Assembly (NCBI GenBank): GCA_022829145.1
Contig: CM040746.1
Location: 15,625,790-15,689,789, forward strand
Source: Albula goreensis
Lineage: Eukaryota > Chordata > Actinopteri > Albuliformes > Albulidae
Length of the DNA stretch: 64,000 nt
Direction of reading: 5' to 3'
Of the stretch, positions 43,190 to 56,360 are shown piece by piece. A program made the position numbers and the translations under genes. Positions within the stretch are counted from its first letter, which is position 1. Every line of letters starts with the position of its first letter. The notes under the pieces were generated by a model. It was not told the origin of the DNA and did no database searches. It worked only from the letters and a program-made list of their open reading frames with translations.

Positions 43190-43660
43190 TGAGCCATTCA
43201 TGGGCAATCAGGAGAGAAAAAGAGACGCTTTGCCTAGAAAGCATTATTGATTCCACCAATTAATACGAGGCGTGCTGTGCATGGGGAACAGGGTGGAATA
43301 ACACTCAGCAGGCTGTCAGAACCCCTATGGTGTTTGTCTGTCACCTTTAACTGGGAAGTGCTGACAATTTTCAAGCTTGATGAAACAAGTGGAGTTGCGC
43401 TATGCATACAAATATGTCTGAAAGACTAAACCAGGTAAATAATTTCATTGGATTTCAGAGGCTGTTCAAAATGTAGCCCCATCTGCTCTGTGGCGCTCCC
43501 AGGTGGCAGTACCTGGTAATGGTGTTGATTGCACAACACTTTGGTGTGAAACATGAGTGAAGGAGATCAGACAACAGCAATGGAAAGGATACTATCCCCC
43601 AAAAAGGCCAGGCAAGAGAGTATGCTAATGATCCTGAGCTTTGCAAAACTAGCTGTATCT
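43190..43660. other. Candidate conserved non-coding element
   Basis: A 470-bp repeat-poor block. The 5' part has CACCAATTAATACGAGG (homeodomain core) and GC-balanced sequence. The 3' part has GCGCTCCCAGGTGGCAG with a CAGGTG E-box and a loose CTCF resemblance. Short open frames lack domains. Confidence 0.3.
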
Positions 43661-45639
43661 GGAAAATAACATTGCAGGAGGGTAAATGGCAGCCAGATAC
43701 TGTACAATGGTTCAGACACCTAAAAGCTGTATAATAAATAATGAATATGCATTAATTAATAAGAAGTTAGACAGACCTGATGATGTCTTAACAACAGCTT
43801 CATTCATTCTTGGCATGCTAATGTAAAATTGTTTAGCTATTTCTAGAGGGATAATGAGAATGTCTCTTTCAAATTTTATAATTAATTTTCATTTTCTAAA
43901 CTTGGTTTGTAAACTGATATGCTATATCATGCTGGTGATCTCTAGATTTTTTTCTTATGCAGTCTTTGCATTGGTCTGTCAGTGCAAGTGCTAGAGAGCT
44001 CATTTATACTAAAATAAACGGAAGATGAAATATTATAGTTTTGCTTCATATTCCTCTCACTCACACAAACCTGTAAAATATTATTTGTGTGAATTAAATT
44101 GCAAAAACCTCAATATTTGTGCACCTTTCCCCTCAACTTGTAGATAAGATACCAATAAATGTGTCAACATTTATTTTTCAAATTTCACACCCAGCAGAGC
44201 TAAAGTGGAAGGTAGAATGGGGCGTAACGCGAGCTTTAGTAATCTTTTCTGGTTTACAGATGTACTCTTATTAGAAACAATCTTATTCATGCAGACTCCC
44301 AAGGACAACCCAGCACAGATATTGACAACCAAGCAGAACGATTTCCATAATCTCAAATGTGCTGATGATCAGTGACGTCCATGTGATTGTTGTGCCTGTG
44401 TCAGATATTTCATTTTAGTAATAATAGTATTCATGCAAGTGAATTGCTGTTGATTTTACATTCTGTATTAAACTGATTTTATGTTGGACGCAATCACATT
44501 GGATCTGATGTACTGAAAATATTGAGTTGTTCCATTATTAGAATGACAGCAATAGCTATGCATTTGTCCCTTATTCGTATGATCAGCAACAAATGACTAT
44601 CATTCCCGAGAAACCTTTAAGAAGGTTGTGCAGATTTTTATCTTTGGCAAACATCTATGCTGGAACTGCAACCCCCTGCAACTGGCCTATGGAAAGATAA
44701 TGGCTGGATAGCATTGAGCTGGAGCATGATCAACACTATTTAGAGACTTACTGTTTTAACATGAGTGAGGGAGTCTTCACTTTAAGGTCAATGCATGCCA
44801 CCTTTTTGCAAGGACATTTGAGAGTCACCATACTTTTTGGTGTGCAATATAGTTAGATTTGATGAAAAGTTTCATATATTCTCCTTTGTCCAGGTGGATG
44901 TTGGCAGGTCCCAGATGTCCTCTTGTTGGTAGCTGGTTGGTACAGTGTGTGAGCAGTCACATGGAACTGCAGCAGTCACTGCTTAGCATCATTTAAGGGT
45001 AGGTCTACTCACTTCCATCTGCTGCGGCCTGTCAGCAGTTTGGCAGAACGCACCTGCAAGAATAGTGAAGCATGTTTCTATGGCAACCTCATTGCCAGTG
45101 TTCAGTTTGCCTGCTGTCTGGATATATATATACATGCATATATTTTTTTTATTGTTAGTAGTATGTGACAATAGTACCAAATGGTGATATTTGTTTTGTT
45201 TGTCCCTGGTAACAACGTTGTATGTTAAAAAACCTTTTCATTTTTACACATTGATACTTATAAAGACAAAAATTCACTTTTAGAGCTTAGTGTGTTTTTT
45301 ATTCTGTTTATTTCATAGTTTAAAAGTATGTCAGAAAGTATGATATACATTGAGGACTATTTCTGAATTAATATCGACAAGCAACTGTGTACACACAAAA
45401 CAGCTTAAAACATCCATAAAACATATGCAGGCTTCAAGGCAAAAGTCATTTTTAAAAAACAGACTTGATATTAGAATATGCATAAATGTACACAAGCTAA
45501 TAACCACATGTATAGTAATAGGGGACATCTCACCACTATAAACCATAGAAGTCACAATAAAGTTGCAGTACTGTCTGAACATTCCTCATAGCTTACATTA
45601 TCAACAGTTAGCTTTTTGGCTATTGAAAATGAATTAAAC
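43661..45639. other. AT-rich non-coding stretch
   Basis: Contains an X-box-like motif at 45074-45087, given separately, and a short TATATA patch near 45122-45145. No gene recognised. Confidence 0.5.
45074..45087 (-). promoter_or_regulatory. RFX X-box-like motif (imperfect)
   Basis: Minus-strand GTTGCCATAGAAAC fits GTNRCC, a 2-base spacer and RGYAAC with one mismatch. Known binders of such sites are RFX factors. No evidence of use here. Confidence 0.3.
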
Positions 45640-45870
45640 AAGTATAAGCAATTAGCTGCTTTTTTCTCTGTTAATACAGATGTATATCCCAGCTATCCTC
45701 AGTCTTCTCATACCACCAGCGTTGGGCAGAACTGGCCACCTGCGCCTGAAATGCATCAGATTCCCCTGCACGGCTAATGAACAGGAAAATGTTAAAAGGT
45801 AATTTGCAGTGATGACTGGTTTTCTAATGTAATCAGTGCGTTTGACTGCACTCATATTGCAATAAGGGCA
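45640..45870. other. Candidate conserved non-coding element
   Basis: Repeat-poor patch with a GC-rich centre at about 45715-45780, including a CACCTGCGCCTG word with an E-box, and AT-rich shoulders. Weak call. Confidence 0.25.
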
Positions 45871-46649
45871 GAGTCAGTGAATGGATTTGTAGACCATAGG
45901 ACTTTTCATTCTGTAAATGTGTAACTGTTATGAATATGGCTGCTCATCATGTTTCCTGTAGGATTGTCTCTGAAATGGCTGTCACCCATAATCGCAGAAA
46001 GCGCTTATCAAAAGGTTTCAGTGCAATGCATCACCATGCCCCTGCCCGCAACTTCGATTCCTGGCTGTTGCACCCTAATGTATGTCTTGGCCTCTTGGGT
46101 ATCTTTCTCATTATTTTTTTATCTTATCCTTTTATTTTATCTTTTTTATTTTATTAACCCAGGGTAAGGCTCACTACAATCTTTTTGTGTTTACCCTTGA
46201 GCTCAGCAAGCCTGATTTTGCACCTTGAATCATTTCTTTTTTTCATTCTTCACTGCCATGATTGTATCATATCATAGCTGTTCTGCAGGAACTGCATAGA
46301 CCCAGGTTTGATTAAGGCTTCTTAAGCACCATTTATATTTAAGTGTAGGCATTAAGACAGTAGGGATCTAGTGCACATTAATGTGCAATTATGTATTGAA
46401 TAAGTGTCATTCATAATTGAACTCAATAGTTTAAATGTGCTTTAGAAATAATGTTTATTGCAAACAGGTCCTGCATTACTATCAATTTCCTATCCATATG
46501 TTTAAAAACTATTTTTAAAATGTATTTATTTTGTATTTGTAAACACACACACAACACACATAGTTTTGGCACACATAAATATTAAGTTTCGATCAATGCA
46601 AATTTTAGTTTTACAAATAAGGCCCAGGAGCTTTACTAAAGCACCAGTA
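45871..46649. other. AT-rich non-coding stretch
   Basis: T-rich TTTTATT repeats at about 46120-46156 and a small CA run at 46542-46560. No gene. Confidence 0.5.
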
Positions 46650-47060
46650 CAGATCTATGGCAGAGCCAAAACATCATAAAGTGACTGTGCTTGCATGTGG
46701 GCCTCTTGGGTGTTGCAGCTTAGAGAGGTTTTAAATTCTGAGAGAGGGCACATCACTTTCATCAGAGACATGTCTTCCGTGAGTGGAGCTGTTATGAGCA
46801 GACTGAGACTAACGGTGAATGGGTGAAGTGTAGCTGCGGCACATGTGCTAAAACACAGCATCATCCACTCCAAGGAGAGAGAGAGAGATACAGATCACCA
46901 CCAAGGCGGCTCTGCGTGCCCTTGTCATTTGGCCAGCCATTTTCATTTCACCTGAATTAGCAGCCCTTGAGCTTTGTGCTGATGATGACACTGCTTGCTG
47001 AGCCTTACATGTTTCCATAGTCACCAATGATTTGTTGGCACGTGAGCTGTTGTTATTCAT
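46650..47060. other. Candidate conserved non-coding element
   Basis: GC-balanced, repeat-poor except for a (GA)n run at about 46875-46888. Homeodomain core GAATTAGC near 46953 and a GCTGATGATGACA word near 46978. Minus-strand open frames lack domains. Confidence 0.3.
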
Positions 47061-47929
47061 AAGTAATATATGTGTGCAACATAATTTGTATTGTAATGTG
47101 TATTAATGTGTATGCATAATATTTATGTTTAAATATGCATTCTTATTCTTATTTATTTGTTCTTGCTCTGTTTTTTCTCAAACGGTGAAAACCATGGGTT
47201 CCATCATGGTTTTTATATCATCAGCAACAAAGAAAATTGCCTAGAACAATGTGACCCCAGACAATTCCTGCACACAATATATTCACCTAATGTTAGTCTG
47301 CTGATATTAAGTGCCTCTAGCAGGTACAAAAATAGCTCTGACCTCTACAGCACACAAAAGCTTTTTACAGTCTCTTTCACGGATTTATACTGAAAGCAGA
47401 GTGGAATGCAGAGAGAAAAAAATAAAAGTTAGAAGATGGCCAGAGAAATGTCATATATGAATATATCTAGATTGATATATTTAAGGGGACAATGTAAAAT
47501 TAAACATGGTATGTCTTTTTTACAGTTCTGTGTCTGTTTTCGCACCACACTGAACCATACCATCAGCCCTGAGGAGAAACCTTTTCCCACAGCCTCAGGA
47601 GGGGGCAGTTACACATGTGTCCATGTCTGTCCATTCATGTGTTGCCTATTCTGTTGGAGGAACACAAAGTCAACATATGCTCATTTCATGATCTTCAAGG
47701 CACCTGTCTTGAATGGAAATGAAAAAGGACACATACTTTTAAATCACAAATAAAAATAAGTGTCTCAGATGTCATACTACGGTCAGTACCAATGATGATT
47801 ATGTTTTTTGCCACAATTGTGATAAAATAATTGAACCTTTATGGTTAAACATTTGTGGATTGTTTGATGTTACTTTTGTTTGTCTGCCCCCAATAATTTA
47901 TTAACCATATAAATCCATTCTTTTTTAAA
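47061..47929. other. AT-rich non-coding stretch
   Basis: Contains a CTCF-like core TCAGGAGGGGGCA at 47595-47607 on the plus strand (11 of 13). No gene; the 105-residue open frame at 47436-47753 has no domain. Confidence 0.45.
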
Positions 47930-48360
47930 AAAAGCTGAGGATCCGGCTCCATTTTCCATTCTGGAGACAGTAGTTCCTTTTTTGTGCACAAAGGAGATTG
48001 AATACAAAGCTGGGGTAATGAACATGATCCACCTTATCATATCACCAGACCCATGCTCTCTGCGTGTTCAGAGGCAGTTAACTGCTCTGGAACCCAATTA
48101 ACATTTTATCTCCATCTCAGGCAATTACTAATCATCATCACGAAAAACAGAAGAGAAAAAAGAGGACACTGGCAACTTTCATGATCATTTTTACCAGAGT
48201 CGGTTAGGCTCCAGCAGAGCAGAGAAGCTGATGTTATCGATCACCCTGCTTCTGCTGGTCCGCGGTTGATGGATTATTACGCTGTGGGTATCTCTTCATC
48301 TGACCGACTCTTAACTCCGCTGCCCTGTACCACCTCCCACTCTCATAGGCCTTAAATCAC
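47930..48360. other. Candidate conserved non-coding element
   Basis: A repeat-poor block over 400 bp with homeodomain cores (CCAATTAACA near 48094, GCAATTACTAATCATCATC near 48121), ATCGAT at about 48237 and a GC-richer 3' part with CpGs. No open frame in any phase covers it, which makes a non-coding role the natural reading. One of the better enhancer candidates by texture. Confidence 0.4.
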
Positions 48361-48577
48361 TCATATAAGCTAGCAGGAAAAACAGCACAACTGACCAAGT
48401 AATTTGATTGGACAAGAGGCATTCCATGAGTGCTGATATTGAGTATAACAGCACTGGGATGTTTTACTATTTTGTATCACTTCGCTTTACGGATGTTCTG
48501 ATGCACCAATGCAAACATAATTCACATTTACCAACAGCACAAATGTAGACATGTTTCCGTGTTTTATAGAAAATAAC
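48361..48577. other. Non-coding spacer
   Basis: No feature recognised. Confidence 0.5.
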
Positions 48578-48784
48578 CTAGCTAGCCTGTAGTTGGGTAT
48601 GATAAACTATAGCTATCTAGCAAGCCACCCGTAAATCTAGCCCATCCTTTCCTACCATATAGCTAGCCTTTACGTATATGATACAAAAGAACTGGCGAGC
48701 CTGCTGTCGGGTATGAAAGAAAATAGCTAGCTAGCCTTATTGTGTATGAGGTTTAGTTAGCTAGCAGGTAGCTAGCTAACTAAA
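48578..48784 (+). repeat. Degenerate TAGCTAGC-rich repeat
   Basis: TAGCTAGCCTG, GGGTATGATA and close variants recur at roughly 40-50 bp intervals (starts near 48580, 48656, 48680 and 48722), ending in a dense TAGCTAGCTAAC patch. TAGC self-complementarity gives many small palindromes. The units are diverged, so this is an old minisatellite or a decayed dispersed repeat. Confidence 0.7.
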
Positions 48785-51700
48785 CTGCAGTCAATAAACT
48801 GTTTATGTGTTGCTTGACAACAGGTGCAAATGTAATCCTGAAGGAAATATTTTTGTTGGCAGAGCTGAATAAACAACAAAAAACTTAATTTGTTGTCTCA
48901 AATTATTGTTGCTTGATAAACAGCCTTGTTTGTAGAACTGTTGTATAAAAGCAATATCATACTCAAGGACATGCTGTTTCACTGAATATCAGCATGGCTG
49001 TGATTCGGTCGTAGGTACGAGGTCGCCGGCAGAGTGCTGAAGATGATCCACTCCCTCTCATGTGATATTGCTTAACTGTACTGTGTTTATCTGCTTTTGG
49101 TCTGGGATTTGAAGTTCCCCCAAAATCAGAACAGGGAACAGAAAATAACCATAAAATCCATTGTTCGGTTCTGGCACACTGTATATATCAGTTATTTTAT
49201 TTGTATTATAAACATGGCAAATGAAGAGAGGGTAAAATATTCTGCTCACAGATTTTTGTCACCCATTAATAGTTTTTACTTTATTGACAGGTTTTAGTAC
49301 AAGAAATGTCATTTTTTTCAATGTCTGAACATTCTTCTCACTCCAACAACCTTCGTGTGCAAGACTGCTTTCATTAACTCCTTTCCAAGATGGGATGTTA
49401 CTCTCTGCAAAATTAATTCCAGTGATCCACACTGCAATGTATCAGAATATAACTTTTTTCTGTACATGCCTTTTGCTTTCACTTAATTGGAAAGTGATAA
49501 AATATCTGGGCATGTGGTGTGCAGAATTTTAATTTCCGCTTTTTTCAGTGGATTCATATAAATATATAAATACATTAGTCTTCAAATGTGTCTTTTTTAG
49601 AACAGAAAGGCAGGGTTCATTAAACTGTTGGATTTAGAATCCTGTAATTCTTGTACACATGACTTCAACATGAAGTGATTTAAGAAACATAAGCCTTAAC
49701 ACGGGCGAACAGGTCATTACTCATCAGTACGCTATTTTAGTATTTAGACATTTTAGGATTAAACAAGCATTATAATTTCCTGATTCTGAATTTGAGCTTA
49801 ATTACAAATTATTACCCTTTGAGTTTGTCATGAGAAATTAACTAGATGAGGTCTCCAACCATGCTCTTGCCTTTCTCTGCAAATTTAAAGAGAAACAGTG
49901 ACAATGTTTTAATGCCACACATACAGAATATTCAAAAGACATTGACAACTCCTTTCATCAGAGGTAGCAGCAATATGGTGAGTTGCAGTGCCGTCAATCC
50001 ATTTTGTCACAGTTCAGCTGGGTTGTCACGGAGGCGCTGCCATGAGGTCTTTGAACTGCAGTGTTCTGGGAATTCACAAGACTCATTTTACTCCCTTTGT
50101 GGAGATATGTTTCTGCTTTGCGGGGTTTAATCACCATCAAAGGGTTTGTGGCTATTGAAGAGAGCTGCTCAGGTGTGTTTCACACTCTTACTGATGTGAA
50201 AAAGCTAGAGTAAGATTTTCTGAAGGCTACAGTCTGTCATCAGTAAAATTTTGCAAGATTATTATCTTTGACCCACCCTTGAAATGCAACAGTATGGTCC
50301 TGTCACTGTGTTATCCAAGCACTTCCTGTGATGGAGGGATTAAGGATGAAACTCCTCAGAGAACTCTTTCTTCTCATGCAGATTAAAATTGCAGTGCAAT
50401 TGCAACATTCAGATATGGTTTCCCATTATAGATGCATATCATAATTACAGAATAAGAAGCAGAAAGATCTGATTTTATAAGTGGTATGAGCGCCTTCCCA
50501 TGGCCAAACTTACCAAACTGTGATGCATTAAAAAAATGACCACCTGAATTTCAAAGTTAAGGACAGATTTAAATTGTCTGGAATTCTGGCCAGCATCTGC
50601 TTTGTTCTCCAGAAGAAAAGCACCAGGCAGATGGGGCAGAGTACACACTGGGGCAGTCGTCTCATCCTGGTGTGATGATATCTCTAATGTATGTCCAGAG
50701 TTGACAGTCACAATGATGAGCTGGAGTGAATGAACCCTCGGTCATTAATTAGAAGTCACAGTCTGCAGCAGCTTCAATCACTATGCAAAAAGTGTTCTAT
50801 AAAACCATGGAAGAGACGGCTATTTTCTCAGTACATCTGTCTTCACTCTGTGGAACTTATAAATATGTGTATTTGTGTATGTGTAAGTTGCTGAAACCTT
50901 GTACCCTCTCACACTTGGTGTCCCTCTGTAAGACCCAGTTAAGGTCCCTTTGCTGATCGAGCAGCCCCTGACCCGTGTGGTCAGTGCTCCTGATCCTTTC
51001 CTGCCTGTGACTTCCAGCATGCCTCTTCCTCCAGCTCCAGCACAGACAGCAGCAAGTGCACATTACACCTGAGAATCTGGTGAGAACTCTTTGTTTTTCA
51101 TGCTGATATCACCAAATTAAATCACAATAAAATAAGATATTTTTATTAGTTGAAAATGAATAGTTTCAGCTGTTTGAGCTGTATCCAAAGGTGTTAGAGG
51201 AGCTGAATTGTGTTGTCATTTCTCAATATAAATGTAGCCATTTGGCAGCATTTTAACATGGCCTGAAAAACATGGCTCTAAGAAAAATCAGATCAAGTAA
51301 ACTACTGAGTGAATTAAATGATTAAGGACAGAATTTGGCCCTGACACAGTCCTTCTTCTCCAATTCTGTGTTAAAGCAAACTGTGAGCCATACTACTTCC
51401 AGCAGAAACAATGTAATGTCGCATTCCTTTCATACTGTTTGCCACATTTAATTAGATGTAGAAAGAATTAATTGAGGGGCAGAGCTGCAAGAGGATTTGT
51501 GTGATTAGGGGGCATTTAAATTAATGTGCTAAAAACTAATAAAAATATCTGAAATGACTGCATCCACTGCATTCAGTGTCTTTTACATGGCACAACCTAA
51601 CACAATATAACTATTTTCCTTGTACTTGATCACCCAGCTTGTCTTGATTTTTGTGGTGTTGCTTAGGAATGTCCTCTTTGCTCTGTATTATTGGAGGTAT

Positions 51701-54700
51701 TCATGAGTTTGTATTTCATCCTCATGTTAATGCAAGCCCTTAATGAATGCTTATTTTCCATCCTTGACTATATCAAATCTGACATGTTTTGAGATCTTTT
51801 GTAAATAATAAGAAGGGAGTGTTGAAAAGCAGAGATTAGAGAAGGCTCAGGTGTAAAAAGTTCAAATATTTATTATGCATTTATATAATCTTTTGGCTGG
51901 TTTCATTATAGATGAGAACATAAGAAAGAAAAAAATAGCTTTGACTTTTTGTGTATTAACTAGTAGTAGATTTCTATGTATTTTTTTCACTTTTTTATAC
52001 ACTGCAGAGTTTAAAAACACTGTTAGTTTTCCAGATGTACATGTGCACATAAATATGAGCGAACATTCACAGACTCCTCTGCAGTCATGGTGTTAGTAAA
52101 CTAATTATGCTTGTTTGAGGAGCCCTGTGACACAAAAAATGGTAGGTGAATAACCAGAAAATGACTGTGAAGAAAATATAGAACCTCAGTGCAATGTTTC
52201 TCCAGATAAAATGTATTTCTTTAGGCTGCCTGGCAATATATCACAGGTGCAAACATGGCCCAATAGTGCGCACATATGATTGTTTATTTATTAAACCAGA
52301 TGCTGAGCAGGAAAAGACATTTCACACACAACGGGAGACTAAATTAATCATTGTTTTCTAGCTGATTCAGTTGACAGTTGACTGATTCAGCACAAGGACA
52401 CATTTTGTTTGGCAATAATTGTAAAGAGCAATGAATTAACACCCTGCTATACATGGTAACCCTTGTTATGTGCTTACCTAACACAGTGCACTGGTCAATT
52501 TTGGCATGGAATAACTTTGACATTACCAAAACACAAAACATGGAAAGTAGCTTAATTCTGAGCTCATAAACTGAATTAAGAGGTGGAAACAATAGGCACT
52601 AAGATGCTGGAGTCTCCCGTTGCTTTTATGAGAAAGGTCTGTAGATCGGAAGCAGTAATTCTTATTTTACAAGTGTCATCATTACAGTCTATTGAAAAGA
52701 AGGAAAAACTGTACAAGGGTCTGAATATGTTTGCAAAGCACCATAGACACTGCTATCAGATACTTGTTTATGAAATACAAATTTATATACAGTATTTCAT
52801 GCACTCATGTGTCCCAAATCATCTCATTTTCAGAAGCATCCCATTTAAATAGCGCTCATTAAATCTGCTTCCATTTCCCCATGAGATCCAGCCAGGATTG
52901 CTTTGATAATATTTTCATTATGTTGTCACAGGCAATGAAGAAATCATTTCATCACACTGAATTTGATGGGACATGTTTTGACTCAAAGCCTTTATCTACT
53001 TCATTAGGAAGTTACAGCACACAATACAATCCAACAGCACGATACGACTCAAAAACATACAAATGCTGTGTAACGGACAGTGTGCAGTGCACAGCTGGTT
53101 TTCAGCCTTGATTCTAGGCTGGTACAGTTCTGCATCTCCCTGTAAAATTAAAGATTAATACATTCCCCAAAAGGAAACAGGACTGCACATAAGCAGAATT
53201 CATGAAAGCTGGAGGTGGGACTGCCACATGGTCACTGTTCTGCTTTAGTGGAAGAAAAACACATCTGAAGATCTCTTTTCTCGAGGATTGCAAGTGCACA
53301 GTCAAGTAGACCCATCACACTGAAGGAGTCACTGCAAAAGCTCAGGTGATAATGCAAGGATTGTCATCAGATGCAATCAGTAGAGCCAAGATCACCAACA
53401 CGGCCTGCTTCACAAATGGCTTTGGGCAAGCTGAGACTCTTTTCAAGAATTAATGAAAATAGTATGATTACATGTTACCTCCATTCACATGTTAATGCTT
53501 TCCTGGTTTACGTTCATGGATGAATGTAAATTCACCACAACCTGAATGAGAAAATATTTCCATTGTTTCCTTCATTCTTTAATGTCTAAACATGTTTTCT
53601 TTACTGCCAGCCAGACAGCCTTTTGTGGGCTGCAATGCTATCAAAGATTCGGTTGGCTTTAGATACAACTGCTGAAGCCACTGCACTAATGTAGACTCAC
53701 TTTCTTAGCACAAAAAGCTTTCACTTCTGTCTTGCTTTGTTAAGACAGGTTTTAGACACCAGACCTTCTCTACACAATACAATGTCATAGACATAATCAC
53801 TTTGCTATTGAGAACAAGGGACAAAGATGCAATGTTTTTGGGTGTACTAACACAGTATTCACATGCATTTTTTGATGCATTAGCATGCAATTATTGCTGT
53901 AGTTACAGTCTTCCCCACGGCTGTGTTTTTAGAAATGCATAAGGGCAGCCAATACAAACTATTCTCGAAGGTAAACGACGCAGCACTGTCCCCTCAGCAG
54001 ATGTAGGTTCAAAGAGGATGAAATAACCTCGACATTTGAAATTATATGGTACAGTGAACTGGAACATTTTTTTTTATTAAATCAGAAGATCAAATCAAGG
54101 GCATTGGAGACTGGCTACTTCAACATTTGTTTTCACCTTCACAATGACAATCCACCTGGACCACTTGTGGAGACATACCTTTTTACTGGACTGTTCACCA
54201 CGTTAACTGTCATATTATTTCATAGGTTCCATACTCACCAAAATGTTATTTCTGACAAACATTTTAGATGGCAATACCCCTTCATTGATGCACTATGCTG
54301 TTGCTTTTAGCCAACTGTTGCTTTTATACTCAGTTGTAAACAGAATCTTTAATAACCTTGAACAGAGTTACCTATTCATTTCAAACTATGATGAAGCTAC
54401 TTCCACGGGAGCTATGTCCAGTAACACATGAGATTATACTCAACATAAACAGTCATCTGATTACTGTAACACATTATCCACTACACTGGTGCACAGTATT
54501 AGCCTACATTACCTTTCCTGATGTCAGTACACTATGAGGAATCCAATATGTTTGCCCTTTGAATTCCACTGTTATTGTGTCACTTGTGTTTTTTTTCTGC
54601 TCTGATGCATTGTATGAGTTTGCTCTCTGCAATATTATATTCTATATTGCAAGGCTTTGAAAACCTCAGATTTGGTATCATCTCATTTTTCTTGTTGAGA

Positions 54701-54869
54701 TCACATGTTGACACATTTTGATATGGAGAAATGAATGATTAATAGTGGAATAGACCACAAATAAAGGCAATACAAATTCCAATGCAGACAAAAGGGCATT
54801 TATCCCCACCAGGAACATTTCAGATAATGTTGCAGAGTGTTTATGCCTGTTTCACATTTAGTCCTGCTT
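48785..54869. other. AT-rich non-coding stretch
   Basis: About 6 kb. A small GC- and CpG-richer patch lies at 49007-49035 and a paired CTGATTCAG motif at 52363-52393. Open frames such as 49846-50130, 52583-52852 and 52881-53111 have no recognisable domains. No dispersed repeat named. Confidence 0.5.
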
Positions 54870-55090
54870 CGGAAAACAAGATATTTCCCAACCACATTTA
54901 ATATTATCCTCGGTTTATTGCTCCCTCCTGCTGTCTTTGAGGCCTGTTAGAAAAGGGCAAAACAGAAGGAGATGCCACCAATTAAAAACCAGCCAACCAA
55001 GCATATGCCAGCTGCGGGAATCCCTTGCGCTGCAGATGTCCAGCATATGGTGCTGCAAGGGTTACTTGCCCTTAAAACACAGTGCCTGTT
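54870..55090. other. E-box-dense candidate enhancer
   Basis: Repeat-poor block in which four E-boxes fall within 48 bp: CATATG 55002-55007, CAGCTG 55009-55014, CAGATG 55033-55038 and CATATG 55044-55049. The arms CCCTTGC (55022-55028) and GCAAGGG (55055-55061) could pair. E-boxes bind bHLH factors; enhancer function is inference. Confidence 0.4.
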
Positions 55091-56360
55091 TCATATTCCA
55101 TAATAAATAGATAAATATGACAAGGGGAATTGAACTGCAGATCTGATGAGCTTTACTCATTTTATTAAATGCAGGATGTAATGGGTTGATTGGGTCTCCA
55201 GTGTTCCTAAGGAGATGTCAGATTTAATACAGCAATGCACTCCATCTGAGATATGCATTCTCTATTAACAAATACAGCTTTTCCCATTTCTTCCCCTGTG
55301 ACTGGTTTGGGTGCTCTTTTTATTGGACCAAAGGCGAGTAGAAAATATCAGGCAATATTATAACATACAAACTGCCCCTTCAACCACAAAGGCGATGCTT
55401 TTTCAATGGATGTGATAACTTGATCATTCATCACGATCATTCTCAGCCTGGTTTGTTTTTGCAAAGCCCCTGAATTCAGGGTGTGTATATCTGCAAAGCA
55501 TTCCCCCTTGGCCCTGTGATAGAGGTGTGTCCATCTCTTTATACCCTAAGAACAAAGGGACAGACACCCCACCATTTGGCCAGTAGGTATGCAAATGTCA
55601 GGTTGCTGGCAGGTTCATGGAGTAGGACCTCACACCTGCCTATGAGCCTGGAGATTAGCTTGCCTTTTGCATTCGTGAAACCCCTTTCCCTTTGATGACT
55701 ACTGTTGGTCAGCTGAACACCAGAAATAATAAATGTTCATTCTTGTAATTCTGAGGACTCAGGTTTATGCCCCTCAGAATTCACAGTCACTACAAAGTGG
55801 ACCAAGCATTTGTTACAGGGTCCAGCACCTTACTGAGGTATAGCTACTCCAACTTTTTCAAGCAGCCATAAAACTGCCACAATTTCAATAAGTTTGGCAT
55901 CCAGTCCACAGAGATGGATGGTTGCCAGGCAACAATCCTTCCTGCAGAGAGCTTTGGAGGAGACAGACAGAATGGCAGGATCCACATGTCCAGCTCTTGT
56001 CCCAAACAGGGAATTTTTTTCAGAGCAGTTTCAAAAGAATCACAGATTTTTTCTTCTCTACATTTATATTCAGACACATTTTATGATCAGCAAGATTTTC
56101 TTCTTTATTGCAGTTACATTTGCTGAAAATATGGCTGCAGTGCCACGCAATGCAGAATGGATGTTTGTCACACGTACACCTAGGATGAGGGTTCATGTAC
56201 GATAAAAGGTATCAAACACACTGTCCAAAAGATGGCACAACTACAACTCACACTTAAGCATAATAACATTTATTAAGACTTCCCAAAAACTGAAAACACA
56301 AATATTAAAAACTACAAACCACAAAAAGTATAGAATGCATATTGATTGTTTAGGTCTCCA
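55091..56360. other. Non-coding stretch
   Basis: Moderately repeat-poor. The open frames at 55483-55695 and 55894-56205 lack domains. Contains the X-box palindrome listed separately. Confidence 0.45.
55921..55933. promoter_or_regulatory. Perfect RFX-type X-box palindrome
   Basis: GTTGCC-A-GGCAAC is a perfect inverted repeat with a 1-bp centre and meets the X-box consensus GTNRCC(N0-3)RGYAAC at every position. RFX factors bind such sites in ciliary and other regulatory elements. Occupancy and target are unknown. Confidence 0.5.

Noticed and set aside
44640-44712. Possible second copy of the ATGGATGG-ending fish repeat
   Set aside because: Only a GATAATGGCTGGATAGC end is similar; the upstream diagnostic words are missing.
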